Shown here: positions 36,336 to 46,706 of the stretch, in pieces | Layout: the number at the start of each line of letters is the position of its first letter | How positions within the stretch are numbered: the first letter of the stretch is position 1 | Source of the DNA: an uncultured Aquimarina sp. | GTDB lineage: Bacteria > Bacteroidota > Bacteroidia > Flavobacteriales > Flavobacteriaceae | NCBI RefSeq assembly: GCF_947495315.1 | Contig: NZ_CANLYD010000010.1 | Location: 165,766-229,765, forward strand | DNA length: 64,000 bases | Direction of reading: 5' to 3' | The notes under the pieces: model-generated | What the model was told of the DNA's origin: nothing | What the model saw: the letters and a program-made list of their open reading frames with translations, nothing else | Database searches by the model: none | Made by a program: the position numbers and the translations under genes

Positions 36336-37901
36336 TTATTTAGCAATATTTACTGCCCTTGTTTCTCTAATAACTGTTATCTTAACTTGACCAGGGTAGG
36401 TCATATCAGTTTGTATTTTCTGAGAAATTTCAAACGATAAACTAGCAGCTCTTTCGTCATTTACTTTTTCACTTTCTACAATAACACGTAATTCTCTACC
36501 AGCCTGAATAGCATAGGCTTTCTTTACACCATTAAATCCGAATGCAATATCTTCGAGATCCTTCAACCTTTGTATATAAGAATCTAACACTTGACGACGA
36601 GCTCCAGGTCTCGCTCCACTAATCGCATCACAAACCTGAACGATAGGTGAAATAAGTGCTGTCATTTCTATTTCATCGTGGTGAGCACCAATAGCATTAC
36701 AAACATCTGGTTTTTCACCATACTTTTCAGCCCATTGCATACCCAAAATAGCATGCGGAACTTCTGTTTCCGTGTCTGGCACCTTACCTATATCGTGCAA
36801 TAACCCAGCTCTTTTAGCAAGTTTTGGATTAAGCCCAAGTTCTGAAGCCATAACTCCACAAAGCTTTGCTACTTCTCTAGAATGCTGTAATAGATTTTGT
36901 CCGTACGAAGAACGATATTTCATTCTACCAACAGTTTTAATCAACTCTGGATGTAATCCGTGAATCCCAAGATCGATAACAGTTCTTTTACCTACTTCTA
37001 TAATCTCTTCGTCAATTTGCTTTCTGGTTTTCTTTACTATTTCTTCAATACGTGCTGGATGTATTCTTCCATCAGTTACTAATTTATGTAAAGAGAGGCG
37101 AGCAACTTCTCGTCTTACAGAATCAAAACAAGATAATATAATTGCTTCAGGAGTATCATCAACAATAATTTCTACTCCAGTAGCTGCTTCTATAGCCCTA
37201 ATATTCCTACCTTCACGACCTATAATACGCCCTTTTACGTCATCACTTTCTATATTAAATACCGATACACAATTCTCTACTGCTTCTTCTGTACCTATTC
37301 GTTGTATGGTATTTATAATCACTTTCTTAGCCTCCTGTTGAGCAGTTAGCTTAGCTTCTTCTATAGTACTCTGTATCAATGCCATAGAATCAGTCTTGGC
37401 TTGTTCTTTCAAAGACTCTACAAGCTGCTCTTTTGCTTCCTCCGCAGACAATCCAGATATTACTTCTAATTGTTGCACTTGACTTTTGTGAAGCTTCTTT
37501 AACTCACTTTGTTTTTTCTCAAGATACTCATTACGATGATTGTAATCCTTAATCTTTTGCTCTAGCTCAGTACTTAATTTCTTTCCTTTAGAAAGCTCGT
37601 TAGAAATTTGAGATTCTTTATCCCTAGTTCTTTTTTCCGCTTCAGCCATTTTTTTATCGCGAGATAAAATCACTTTTTCATGCTCCGATTTCAATTCTAT
37701 GAATTTTTCTTTAGCCTGAAGTATTTTATCTTTTTTAATAGCCTCTCCTTCACTCTTAGCTTCTCTAATAATGCTTTGAGATGTTTTTTTAGCGCTTTTG
37801 ATAATTTCTGAAGCTCTACTGCGCTCTAACACTTTAGCAATAATAAAACCTATCACTAAACCCGCCACTGCCGCAATAATCAAAAATATAATGTTATCCA
37901 T
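36336..37901 (-). CDS. rny: ribonuclease Y
   Basis: The 521-aa membrane-anchored endoribonuclease starts mRNA decay. An N-terminal membrane helix (IIFLIIAAVAGLVIGFIIAKVL) is followed by a long coiled coil (about 30-190), a KH domain (GRIIGREGRNIRAIEAATGV) and an HD domain with the metal-binding LLHDIGK. The C-terminus (YPGQVKITVIRETRAVNIAK) is typical. It lies directly downstream of the 6S RNA gene and zapA on the same strand. Confidence 0.96.
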   Translation of the reverse strand: MDNIIFLIIAAVAGLVIGFIIAKVLERSRASEIIKSAKKTSQSIIREAKSEGEAIKKDKILQAKEKFIELKSEHEKVILSRDKKMAEAEKRTRDKESQISNELSKGKKLSTELEQKIKDYNHRNEYLEKKQSELKKLHKSQVQQLEVISGLSAEEAKEQLVESLKEQAKTDSMALIQSTIEEAKLTAQQEAKKVIINTIQRIGTEEAVENCVSVFNIESDDVKGRIIGREGRNIRAIEAATGVEIIVDDTPEAIILSCFDSVRREVARLSLHKLVTDGRIHPARIEEIVKKTRKQIDEEIIEVGKRTVIDLGIHGLHPELIKTVGRMKYRSSYGQNLLQHSREVAKLCGVMASELGLNPKLAKRAGLLHDIGKVPDTETEVPHAILGMQWAEKYGEKPDVCNAIGAHHDEIEMTALISPIVQVCDAISGARPGARRQVLDSYIQRLKDLEDIAFGFNGVKKAYAIQAGRELRVIVESEKVNDERAASLSFEISQKIQTDMTYPGQVKITVIRETRAVNIAK

Positions 37902-37931
37902 AATCCTAGTTAGTGTTTATATATAAAAAAA

Positions 37932-38105
37932 GCCTGCACTAGCATGGGTTTTGTATAAACTCTGTAAAAACAGGTTTAGGGCTAACAAATTGCTCAAGGA
38001 TCCGCGAGACTGATATAGATCAGCACGGCTTGCTTTTACAACTTAAACTCACCCTTTTGAAATAATTCTTGTTGAGTTTATCAAAAAATAATAACTAGTG
38101 CAGGC
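37932..38105 (-). ncRNA. ssrS: 6S RNA
   Basis: The 174-bp element between zapA and rny is closed by a perfect terminal stem, GCCTGCACTAG (37932-37942) with CTAGTGCAGGC (38095-38105). In between it has a large internal open region and further short helices, the rod-with-bubble plan of 6S RNA. On the minus strand a T-rich tail follows the 3' end. 6S RNA binds RNA polymerase holoenzyme and mimics an open promoter. Linkage to zapA is a known conserved trait. The strand follows from the T tail and the neighbours. I could not run the covariance model, but the layout is convincing. Confidence 0.85.
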
Positions 38106-38132
38106 AGTAACCTTATTTATTTTAATGAACGT

Positions 38133-38423
38133 TTACGATAGATGATCTTGCAACAAAGTATTCAGGGCACTTAATCGACCTGTTACATTTATCTCATCAC
38201 TATCTTTATCTATAACCTTTTGTTCTACTTGTGCAGCAAATTGCAAAGCACACATCGCTAATACATCTTGCTTATCTCTCACTGCATAACTTTGCTCAAA
38301 CTGTTTAATCATGGCCTCAATCTTTTTAGCTGCTTTCCTTAATCCTTCTTCCTGATCAGGATTAATCGTTAATGGATACACTCGATCCGCAACTGATAAT
38401 TTGATTTTTAATTTGTCTGCCAT
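38133..38423 (-). CDS. zapA: cell division protein ZapA
   Basis: The 96-aa protein has the ZapA N-terminal strand region (KIKLSVADRVYPLTINPDQEEGLRKAAKKI) and a C-terminal helix for tetramer formation. ZapA bundles FtsZ filaments at midcell. It is 8 bp downstream of a coiled-coil gene and followed by 6S RNA, the usual synteny. Confidence 0.92.
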   Translation of the reverse strand: MADKLKIKLSVADRVYPLTINPDQEEGLRKAAKKIEAMIKQFEQSYAVRDKQDVLAMCALQFAAQVEQKVIDKDSDEINVTGRLSALNTLLQDHLS

Positions 38424-38431
38424 ATTTTATA

Positions 38432-38722
38432 TTACTCGGATAGCTGCGCTATACACACATCTATCTCCCTTATTAAGGCATTTATTTTGAGCTTGGTTTC
38501 CCTTTTGTATTCGTCACTGCCTAGCATTGCATTTGCATTTTTGAGCGCACTGAATTTTTCTTCCCATTGTTTTAACTGATCAATCTGAAGTTCTGAATTA
38601 GCCTTCAAATCTTTTATTTTATCTCTAAGATCAGCATTTTGTTGTTTAAGCAAGTCATGCTTATGAATCAACTTACTTATCCTATTCTCAAGAGAATCAA
38701 CAATTTCAATTAAATCACTCAT
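38432..38722 (-). CDS. coiled-coil protein upstream of zapA, ZapB-like
   Basis: I choose the ATG at 38722 (96 aa, MSDLIEIVDSLENRISKLIH). The upstream in-frame extension lies over a -7-like box (TAACTTTG at about 38750-38757 on this strand) and is unlikely to be translated. The whole protein is a heptad coiled coil with the family phrase LKNANAMLGSDE. By length, coiled coil and coupling to zapA it may play the part of ZapB, the ZapA partner, but sequence identity to ZapB is not evident. Confidence 0.75.
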   Translation of the reverse strand: MSDLIEIVDSLENRISKLIHKHDLLKQQNADLRDKIKDLKANSELQIDQLKQWEEKFSALKNANAMLGSDEYKRETKLKINALIREIDVCIAQLSE

Positions 38723-38902
38723 TATAATTTCACGCAATACTTCGTTACACAAAGTTAACATACCAATTGAAAAAACCCAATAGTTTTTAAACTAATTTTA
38801 TAGCTCCAATATCTCATCAATCAAGTGGTTAGTTTATAGCCTTTTAGTTTTTAATTAAACATCACTTTAATTTTAATTCCTAAATATTTACATTTACTCC
38901 CT

Positions 38903-40591
38903 ATGCGCATAATAATATCATTTTTAATACTCAATATTGGAATTGGGTACTGTCAAAAAGACATTCCGAAAGATTATTTCATAAATCCTTTAGACATTCC
39001 TCTTGCGGTTTCCGGAACTTATGGAGAGCTAAGATCCAATCATTTTCACTCTGGTTTAGATTTAAAAACCGAAGGTCAGGAAGGCTTAAAGGTATATGCA
39101 GCAGGAACAGGAACTATAACTAGAATAAAAATTTCTTATTTTGGCTATGGAAAAGCAATGTATATATCACACCCTAATGGTTATACTTCTGTGTATGCAC
39201 ACCTACAAAAATTTTCTCCTGAAATAGAAGCATATATTAAAAAAAGGCAATACGCAAAAGAGTCTTATGAAATCGAGCTTTTTCCGAAGGCAGGAGCTTT
39301 ATCTGTTAAACAAGGAGATGTAATTGCCTACAGTGGTAATACAGGAGGTAGCGGTGGTCCGCATTTACATTTTGAAATAAGAGATGCGAAAGCAAGACCA
39401 ATGAACCCTATGTGTTTTGGTATTGACATCAAGGACACTAAAAAACCTACAATTAATAGTGTTTGGTTATACAGTCTTGATGGAAACTCACATGTTAATG
39501 GAAACCAACAACCTACAAAATTAAGATTAATACCACTAGACAATGGTAGTTTTAAAGCTGAAGATGTTAACGCTATAGGGAAAATAGGAATTGGTGTTTC
39601 TACAATAGATCAACAAAACTTGGCAGCCAATAAAAATGGAATTTATAAAATTTCGACGGAGTTAAATGGTCAGGAAAATTTTTCTATGGAAATGAGACGG
39701 TTTTCGTTTTCGGAAACTCGTTATATTAATAGATTAATTGATTACCCATACTATAAAAAGAATCGCAGTAGGATTACAAAACTCTTTATTGAAAAAAATA
39801 ATCCGCTTACTATTTATAAGAATACCATTGATAAAGGTATTTTTAAAGTAGAAGATAGTTTATCGTATACGGCTAAGGTTTTAGTGAAAGATTTTAAGGA
39901 CAATACCACTGTAATTAGTATCCCAATACAAGGGAAACAACTGGCTGAAATTTCAAAAAAAGAGGTTATTAAGACCCCATATTTAGCTCAGTCAACAGAG
40001 AATTTCACATTTAATTCTGGGATTTTTGATTTATACATTCCTAAAGGTAGTTTGTACGAAAATGCATATTTAGATATTCAGGCTAATGGTGATACTATCA
40101 AAATTCATCAGGATGAAATTCCATTACACAAAAACATGACAATTGTATTTGATGTTTCTAATTATAGCGAATCAGATAGGAAAAAGTTATATATCGGAAG
40201 ATTAGGATATAACAACAAACATTATTATGTAAAAACAAATAAAAAAAGTAATCGTTTTTCGACAAGAACCAGAACCCTAGGCAGTTACTCTTTATTTACT
40301 GATCTTAATAAACCTACAATAGTTCCTATCAATGTATCTGACAAAAAATGGATGTCTAAAGCTAATTTTTTAAAAATTAAGATTGATGATGCGGATTCTG
40401 GCGTAAAAAGCTATAGAGCCACAATAAACGGGAAATTCATTTTGATGGAATATGATTACAAAACCGGAATGCTGGTTTATGATTTTAATGACAAAATAAT
40501 TGCTGAGACAGAAAATAAATTTAAACTTATTGTGTTAGATAAAGTAGGAAATAATGCTACATTTGAAACAACATTCTTTAGAAAACCGTAA
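38903..40591 (+). CDS. M23-family peptidoglycan endopeptidase-like protein
   Basis: The 562-aa exported protein (signal peptide MRIIISFLILNIGIGYCQ) has a LytM/M23 domain at about 35-175. Metal ligands are visible in NHFHSGLDL and in the HxH of GPHLHFEIRDA. The remaining 390 residues are beta-rich, of the kind often attached to flavobacterial M23 proteins. It is expected in the periplasm, cutting or sensing peptidoglycan crosslinks. The TonB receptor gene starts 13 bp downstream. Confidence 0.9.
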   Translation: MRIIISFLILNIGIGYCQKDIPKDYFINPLDIPLAVSGTYGELRSNHFHSGLDLKTEGQEGLKVYAAGTGTITRIKISYFGYGKAMYISHPNGYTSVYAHLQKFSPEIEAYIKKRQYAKESYEIELFPKAGALSVKQGDVIAYSGNTGGSGGPHLHFEIRDAKARPMNPMCFGIDIKDTKKPTINSVWLYSLDGNSHVNGNQQPTKLRLIPLDNGSFKAEDVNAIGKIGIGVSTIDQQNLAANKNGIYKISTELNGQENFSMEMRRFSFSETRYINRLIDYPYYKKNRSRITKLFIEKNNPLTIYKNTIDKGIFKVEDSLSYTAKVLVKDFKDNTTVISIPIQGKQLAEISKKEVIKTPYLAQSTENFTFNSGIFDLYIPKGSLYENAYLDIQANGDTIKIHQDEIPLHKNMTIVFDVSNYSESDRKKLYIGRLGYNNKHYYVKTNKKSNRFSTRTRTLGSYSLFTDLNKPTIVPINVSDKKWMSKANFLKIKIDDADSGVKSYRATINGKFILMEYDYKTGMLVYDFNDKIIAETENKFKLIVLDKVGNNATFETTFFRKP

Positions 40592-40604
40592 ATAGATATA
40601 TTCT

Positions 40605-43067
40605 TTGAAAAATCTCCACTTCCTTTTTGTTTTTTTTCTAGCCTTCATAAGTCATAACATAATAGCTCAAAACGCAGTCGTAAAAGGTGTTGTTCTTAAT
40701 GAGTCCAACAAACCAATCGTTGGAGCCAATGTATCCTATAAAAATTCTGGAACGCTAACGGATGAAAATGGTGTATATGTACTTAGTATTCCAGCTAATG
40801 AGGACATAAAAATTAAAATAAGCCATGTTGGATTAAAGGATATTACTTTCACTATTAATCTAAAGGAAAATCAAGAATACGAATTAAACCCTATATTAAA
40901 AACAGATATCGAGCAAATCAGTGAAGTAATTATCACTGGTAGAGAACGAAAAGCGGTAGAAGGTATTACCACATTAGACCCGGAAACAATTCGTATTACT
41001 CCATCTGCTAATGCTGGTGTAGAAGGCTTACTAAAAACACTACCAGGAGTGAGTTCTAATAACGAATTAAGCACTCAATATTCGGTAAGAGGAGGTAATT
41101 TTGATGAAAACTTAGTATACGTTAATGAAATAGAGGTGTATCGTCCTTTTCTTATTCGTTCGGGACAACAAGAAGGATTAAGTTTTGTGAATACAGACTT
41201 GGTAAGAAACGTGGATTTCTCTGCAGGTGGTTTTCAGGCCAAATATGGAGACAAACTCTCTTCTGTTCTGGATATAACATATCGCAGACCTACACGGTTT
41301 GATGTAACAGCTGACCTAAGTTTATTAGGAGGTAGTATATCTGCCGGAGGAATAACAAAGGACAAAAAATTTGCGGGAGTAGTTGGTGTTCGATACAGAG
41401 ATAATAGTCTTTTAGTAGATGCCAGACAAACTGAAACTAATTTTAGACCTAGATTCGCGGATTTACAAACCTACCTTTCTTATAACTTCTCTGATAAGTT
41501 TGAATTAGGTTTTTTAGGTAACATTGCGATCAACAAATACGATTATGAACCGTTAACTCGTCAAACCAATTTTGGTACAATTACAAATCCAATTGCATTA
41601 ACGATTTTCTATGATGGTCAGGAAAAAGATCAGTATGAAACTTATTTTGGCGCATTAAAAGGTACGTATCAAGCTAATGAAAATTTAACTTTAAAATTGA
41701 TTGGCTCTGCTTATCATACGCAAGAACAAGAGTACTTTGATATTTTTGCAGCTTACTTTTTAGGCGCAGTTAATACCGATATTGGTAGTGAAGATCTTGG
41801 TGAAGTTGAGTTCAATGAAGGTATTGGTTCCCAACTTACTCATGCAAGGAATGACCTGGACGCTTTGATATTTAATCTCGAACACAAGGGAACCTATATT
41901 GCGGATGAGCATCAAATAGATTGGGGTATAAAATATACTTCTGAAGATATTAGAGATCGAATCCAGGAATATGAAGTTATTGACTCTGCTGGATTTTCAA
42001 TTCGTCCACCTGGTACTTTTATTAATGATCAACCTTATAGTCCTAATGCGAGTCCTATTGTCCCTTTTACCAGTGTAAGAGCAATTAATATGGTTAATAT
42101 CGACCGGTTTTCAGGATACGCTCAGTATAGTTTCCGATCTACTATCAAAGAACATGAAATTTGGATGAATGCAGGAGTAAGAGCGCACAATTGGAATGTT
42201 TCGGGAGATGGAATTAGTAGCACTTCTCAGACAGTATTTAGCCCTAGAGCACAAATAGCTATTAAACCCAACTGGAAAGCAGATATGATCTTCAGACTTT
42301 CTGGAGGATGGTATCATCAACCACCTTTTTATAGAGAACTAAGAGATATTCAAGGGACTGTGCAACCCGATGTAAAAGCTCAGCAATCTATTCACCTAGT
42401 CGCTGGTAATGATTATAGTTTTAATATGTGGGACAGACCTTTTAAACTTACCACAGAATTGTATTATAAAAAACTTACAGATGTTAATTCGTATACCATA
42501 GAAAATGTAAGAATTCGATACCGAGCCAACAACAATGCTGAAGCATATGCCGCAGGGTTTGATTTAAGACTAAATGGTGAATTTGTTCCTGGAACTGAAA
42601 GCTGGGTAAGTCTTGGTTTGCTAAAAACTGAAGAAAACCTCGATAATAGAGGCTATATTGCAAGACCTACGGACCAAAGAGTAAAAGTCGGAGCACTGTT
42701 TCAGGATTATGTACCTACAATTCCTAATTTAAAAATGTATCTCAATCTGGTATACCAAACAGGTGTTCCTGGCGGCTCTCCAAGTAATGCCGATCCTTAT
42801 AACTTTCAGACAAGATTAAGAGATTATCGAAGAGCAGATTTAGGAATTTCTTATATCGTAGTAGATCAAAAAATAAGACGTAAAGAAGGTAGTTTCTTTA
42901 ATAAATTCCGAGAATTGAATGTAGGGTTCGAAATTTTTAATGTTTTTGATAATCTAAATTCTATTACAAACACCTTCGTTAGAGATGTTGCATCTCAACA
43001 ACAATTTTCTATTCCAAACTTCCTAACCCAAAGAGTTTTTAATGTACGATTAGGAATGAAGTTTTAA
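40605..43067 (+). CDS. TonB-dependent receptor with carboxypeptidase-like N-domain
   Basis: The 820-aa outer-membrane protein is read from a TTG start (40605), which provides a good signal peptide (LHFLFVFFLAFISHNIIAQ). Residues about 22-105 are the carboxypeptidase-regulatory-like domain (VKGVVLNESNKPIVGANVSY), then the plug (TLPGVSSNNELSTQYSVRGG) and the beta-barrel to the C-terminal aromatic end (NVRLGMKF). No SusD partner follows, so it is not a SusCD polysaccharide pair; the ligand is unknown. It is coupled with the M23 gene in front. Confidence 0.92.
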   Translation: MKNLHFLFVFFLAFISHNIIAQNAVVKGVVLNESNKPIVGANVSYKNSGTLTDENGVYVLSIPANEDIKIKISHVGLKDITFTINLKENQEYELNPILKTDIEQISEVIITGRERKAVEGITTLDPETIRITPSANAGVEGLLKTLPGVSSNNELSTQYSVRGGNFDENLVYVNEIEVYRPFLIRSGQQEGLSFVNTDLVRNVDFSAGGFQAKYGDKLSSVLDITYRRPTRFDVTADLSLLGGSISAGGITKDKKFAGVVGVRYRDNSLLVDARQTETNFRPRFADLQTYLSYNFSDKFELGFLGNIAINKYDYEPLTRQTNFGTITNPIALTIFYDGQEKDQYETYFGALKGTYQANENLTLKLIGSAYHTQEQEYFDIFAAYFLGAVNTDIGSEDLGEVEFNEGIGSQLTHARNDLDALIFNLEHKGTYIADEHQIDWGIKYTSEDIRDRIQEYEVIDSAGFSIRPPGTFINDQPYSPNASPIVPFTSVRAINMVNIDRFSGYAQYSFRSTIKEHEIWMNAGVRAHNWNVSGDGISSTSQTVFSPRAQIAIKPNWKADMIFRLSGGWYHQPPFYRELRDIQGTVQPDVKAQQSIHLVAGNDYSFNMWDRPFKLTTELYYKKLTDVNSYTIENVRIRYRANNNAEAYAAGFDLRLNGEFVPGTESWVSLGLLKTEENLDNRGYIARPTDQRVKVGALFQDYVPTIPNLKMYLNLVYQTGVPGGSPSNADPYNFQTRLRDYRRADLGISYIVVDQKIRRKEGSFFNKFRELNVGFEIFNVFDNLNSITNTFVRDVASQQQFSIPNFLTQRVFNVRLGMKF

Positions 43068-43094
43068 CCTACATAAATATTCTGAATAGCATTT

Positions 43095-43973
43095 ATGAAA
43101 AAGTTACTTCTAATTCTGCTCATAAATTTCTATAGTTATTCTCAAACCACATTTTGCGAATATGCGGAAATTACTTCCAAAATGATTCAGGATAAGGACT
43201 ACTTAACTGCGCTTGAACTTTTACAAGAATTCAAGGCTGATTTCCCAGAGAAAAAAAACATTATCGAGTATCAAACAGCACTTGCTTCCTACCATCTTGG
43301 TTATATAGATAAGGCTGTTGCTATTTTAGAGAATTTAATTGAAATACCAGATCAATCAAGTTCCAGATTTGAGTTAAATACTTGTGCTTTTAGGTATGAA
43401 GAAAATGACAAGACATATTATAATTTATTCAGCAAAGAGTTAATATGGCGCCAAAAAGTGAAAGTCTATGAACTTTTATCTGATATCGCACGTAGTAATA
43501 ATGAATATGCAAAAGCCTTAGAACTCCTAGAAACTTCTTTAAAAATCAAAAGACAAAACAAGCAAAGATATAGCTGTGGAAACGCGGCACAAAGTGATAT
43601 TCTAAATTTTGAAAGAAAACGGTTTGATCTTTTGGTTAAATTAGAAAAATATAAAGAAGCCAATGATTATGGATCCCAATTACTTTTATATACAACAGTC
43701 CGGAAAAACAATCCTATTTTTCTGGATAAAATTCTTAAAAATTTACAAAAAGAGTATACAATTTCTGAAATTAAAGAAGAATTAAATACAAATATTAATC
43801 ACATAAAGCAAGGAAATATTACTATAAATGGTATTCATCAAAAGAAATGGTATTATATCATTTTTTTTCGTCATAAGATATTCGTTCCTTTTATCTCTAG
43901 TAAGAATCTTTCCGCTGAAGGAGAAAAACTTAAAAAAAGAAAAAACTATCAATACATAATGAATTATAAATGA
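43095..43973 (+). CDS. exported TPR-like protein of unknown function
   Basis: The 292-aa protein starts with a signal peptide (KKLLLILLINFYSYSQ) and shows TPR-like helices (LTALELLQEFKADFPEKKN, YHLGYIDKAVAILENLIEI, NEYAKALELLETSLKIK). The C-terminal 60 residues are basic and hydrophobic (KKWYYIIFFRHKIFVPFI), perhaps membrane-associated. It follows the TonB receptor by 27 bp and may be a periplasmic accessory. Confidence 0.65.
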   Translation: MKKLLLILLINFYSYSQTTFCEYAEITSKMIQDKDYLTALELLQEFKADFPEKKNIIEYQTALASYHLGYIDKAVAILENLIEIPDQSSSRFELNTCAFRYEENDKTYYNLFSKELIWRQKVKVYELLSDIARSNNEYAKALELLETSLKIKRQNKQRYSCGNAAQSDILNFERKRFDLLVKLEKYKEANDYGSQLLLYTTVRKNNPIFLDKILKNLQKEYTISEIKEELNTNINHIKQGNITINGIHQKKWYYIIFFRHKIFVPFISSKNLSAEGEKLKKRKNYQYIMNYK

Positions 43974-43988
43974 TAAGCGCACTGAAAA

Positions 43989-45137
43989 CTATCCTTCAAT
44001 AAACTCTTTTAAAACACCAATTACATAATCCACCTCTTCTTTGGTATTATATTTAGAAAATGAAAATCTAATCGAAGGTTTGAGAATATCTTCTTCAGAA
44101 AGTATTTCTGTTAACACATGAGAGCCCTTGCTGCTTCCACTTTGACAAGCACTTCCTTTGGAGCAAGCTATTCCTTTAATATCTAACTGAAATAAAAGAA
44201 TACCAGCTTTTTCTTGAGATATCGGAAGACACACATTGATTAAAGTATACGTACTATGACTTAAATCACAGCAGTTTGCATTAAACTTGACACCATCAAT
44301 TTGCTCCTTTAGTTGATCTATAAAGTATTGCTTGATATTAGAAATATACGCTTTTTCTTCTTCCATGTGTTCATACGCCAAACGTAATGCCTCGTCCATA
44401 CCGGCAATATTATGCACTCCTTCTGTTCCGCCACGATATCCTCTCTCCTGCTCTCCTCCATAAATCAATGGTTTTAATCCAGAGTTCCTTTTGATATATG
44501 CAAAACCAACTCCTTTAGGACCATGAAACTTATGAGCACTAACAGCGGTAAAATCCACCTGTAATTCACTAAGCTTTACATCTAGATGCCCTATCGATTG
44601 TACCATATCACTATGAAAAAGAGCTCCTTGTTCATTACACAAACTACCAACTTTATCAATATCTAAAATAGTTCCTACTTCATTATTCACATGCATTAGG
44701 CTCACTAATGTTTTAACAGAACTAGTAACCAATAACTCTTCTAAGTGGTTATAATCAATAGAACCGTCTGGAGTAATATTCACATAGCTTATAGATATAT
44801 TGGTCTGCGATTGTATTTCTTGGACTGTGTGTAAAACCGCATGGTGTTCAATTTTTGAAGTAATAATATGCTTTACACCTAAATCTCTAACAGCACTATT
44901 TAACGCAAGATTATCAGCTTCGGTTCCACCAGATGTAAAAATAATTTCAGAAGCTTTTACTCCTAAGTATTTTGCAATATTCTTTCGAGCTTGCTCAATA
45001 TGATTTTTAGCAGATCTACCAAACCCATGAGTAGAAGAAGGATTCCCATAATCCTCTCTTAACACCAAAGTCATCTTATCAATCACTTCGGGGCGTAACT
45101 GTGTAGTTGCAGCACTATCGAAATAAACCTTTTGCAT
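43989..45137 (-). CDS. cysteine desulfurase (NifS/IscS type)
   Basis: I set the start at 45137 (382 aa, MQKVYFDSAATTQLRPEV), since the upstream hydrophobic extension is not part of the family. The PLP lysine lies in SAHKFHGPKGVGF and the persulfide cysteine in SKGSACQSGSSKGSHVL. It takes sulfur from cysteine for Fe-S clusters or tRNA thiolation. There are no isc/suf genes next to it, so the acceptor is not revealed by context. Confidence 0.92.
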   Translation of the reverse strand: MQKVYFDSAATTQLRPEVIDKMTLVLREDYGNPSSTHGFGRSAKNHIEQARKNIAKYLGVKASEIIFTSGGTEADNLALNSAVRDLGVKHIITSKIEHHAVLHTVQEIQSQTNISISYVNITPDGSIDYNHLEELLVTSSVKTLVSLMHVNNEVGTILDIDKVGSLCNEQGALFHSDMVQSIGHLDVKLSELQVDFTAVSAHKFHGPKGVGFAYIKRNSGLKPLIYGGEQERGYRGGTEGVHNIAGMDEALRLAYEHMEEEKAYISNIKQYFIDQLKEQIDGVKFNANCCDLSHSTYTLINVCLPISQEKAGILLFQLDIKGIACSKGSACQSGSSKGSHVLTEILSEEDILKPSIRFSFSKYNTKEEVDYVIGVLKEFIEG

Positions 45138-45445
45138 TAAATCTAAAAAATTAATTATTAACCAATAAAAAAATACAATTAATGCAGTAATAAACAATGC
45201 ATTTTATCATATCCTTATTTTATAACCGCAAATCTAATTCAAATAAAATTATTTTCCTTGCTGCACGTTATAATCTTTCAATTCCATTATTTTTGTCAAA
45301 ACATTCAGAAAAAACATACCAAAAATAACATGTATAAATTTCATTCGTCTTTATCATATGTAAACTATTTTGGTGTGCTATAAAATTACACGATAGTTTC
45401 TTATTACGAAACTTCGATTTGTTACTAATTTTCAAAACATAGAAA

Positions 45446-46696
45446 GTGAAAAAGCTTTTATATATTTTTATTTTTTTGGGTTTAACATCATGTGATGATG
45501 GTGATATTATAGTTACTAGTTTTGAGTTTGAGGATGTAGACCTTCAACTTTGTCAAGGAGCGAAACCTAATGAATTTGTTTTCTTTAAAATAAATACATC
45601 TGTTAATGAAGCCATATCTTATAATTTTATTGACCCAACATATTCTGCAACTACCATAACTGAAAATCCAATTATTATTGACCTAGAAAACCTGGATAAC
45701 GGTTTAATTTACAGAAAATTTAATACCGCTATTACCTCAGATTATTACTGCAACAATATTCCTGATAGTAATATTATTGTTACCGAAGAACTTTTAAGCG
45801 TAAGTGGTGAGGCAACAATAAATAACGTAATAATAAATGAGGATGATAATGATGGCGTGGAATCAATATTAGAAGCACCCAACGAAATTGATCCCCAAGC
45901 AGATCCTGATGGTGATGGGGTTCCAAATTATCTGGACGATGCTATGAATGACTCGACGATTGGAAATGAAGATGGTGAAATTGAGGCAGGATATAATACC
46001 GACAAAGAGGATGATGACGGAACGATGGATGATGACGGAGATGATATCCCTGATTTTAAGGATCAGGATGATGATAATGATAACGTATTAACCAGTGTGG
46101 AATTAGCGAATACAGATCCGAATGACGATAGCTTTTTAGATACCGATGGTGATGGTATCCCTAATTATAAGGATAATGATGATGATGGTGATGGAATATT
46201 AACTAGAGATGAGGATATCGATGGTAATGGAAATCCTAGAGATGATGACACAGACGGTGATGGTATCGCTAATTTTCTGGATGATGATGATGACGGAGAC
46301 ACTGTTTCTACAGTAGATGAAGATGTTGATGGTGACGAGAATCCAAGAAATGACGATACGGATGGTGATGGCATACCTAATTATCTAGATAATGATGATG
46401 ATGGAGATGGTATTCTAACAATTGATGAAGACACCAATGGAGACGGCAATCCAATGAATGATGATGATGATGGGAATGGCATACCTAACTATTTAGATTC
46501 TAGTATCACGGGTAATAATCCCATTATAAATACGGAGAATCTTCCTGTTCTGGATAATACAGTCATTACAACTTTTAGAACTACATTAACAATTAGTGAT
46601 CTCATTTTGAATGAAGTTAATGACCAATTTACAAATGATGATTTTTCCTTTGGTTTTAGAGACCAAACCATCTCCATTACGACTCCCATAAATTAA
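45446..46696 (+). CDS. lipoprotein with thrombospondin type 3 (calcium-binding) repeats
   Basis: The 416-aa protein starts at GTG (45446) and has a lipoprotein signal (LLYIFIFLGLTSC). Residues about 20-130 form a domain shared with the next gene. From about 145 to 350 run aspartate-rich TSP3-type repeats (DTDGDGIPNYKDNDDDGDG and variants), which bind calcium and make a stiff stalk. A short C-terminal segment follows. It is expected to be anchored to the outer membrane and exposed. The repeats are also clear in the DNA (46145-46500). Confidence 0.85.
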   Translation: MKKLLYIFIFLGLTSCDDGDIIVTSFEFEDVDLQLCQGAKPNEFVFFKINTSVNEAISYNFIDPTYSATTITENPIIIDLENLDNGLIYRKFNTAITSDYYCNNIPDSNIIVTEELLSVSGEATINNVIINEDDNDGVESILEAPNEIDPQADPDGDGVPNYLDDAMNDSTIGNEDGEIEAGYNTDKEDDDGTMDDDGDDIPDFKDQDDDNDNVLTSVELANTDPNDDSFLDTDGDGIPNYKDNDDDGDGILTRDEDIDGNGNPRDDDTDGDGIANFLDDDDDGDTVSTVDEDVDGDENPRNDDTDGDGIPNYLDNDDDGDGILTIDEDTNGDGNPMNDDDDGNGIPNYLDSSITGNNPIINTENLPVLDNTVITTFRTTLTISDLILNEVNDQFTNDDFSFGFRDQTISITTPIN

Positions 46697-46706
46697 GACT
46701 AATAGA

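Noticed and set aside
43989..45137. Cysteine desulfurase as part of a DNA phosphorothioation (Dnd) defence system
   Set aside because: No dndB-E or sulfurtransferase partners lie nearby; the gene looks like a housekeeping NifS/IscS protein.
45138..45197. Hydrophobic N-terminal extension of the cysteine desulfurase
   Set aside because: The family starts at MQKVYFDSAATT; a membrane anchor would be atypical, and the stretch is AT-rich spacer.
46145..46500. CRISPR-like periodic repeats
   Set aside because: The periodicity is the DNA image of aspartate-rich TSP3 protein repeats in one long reading frame, not repeats with unique spacers.
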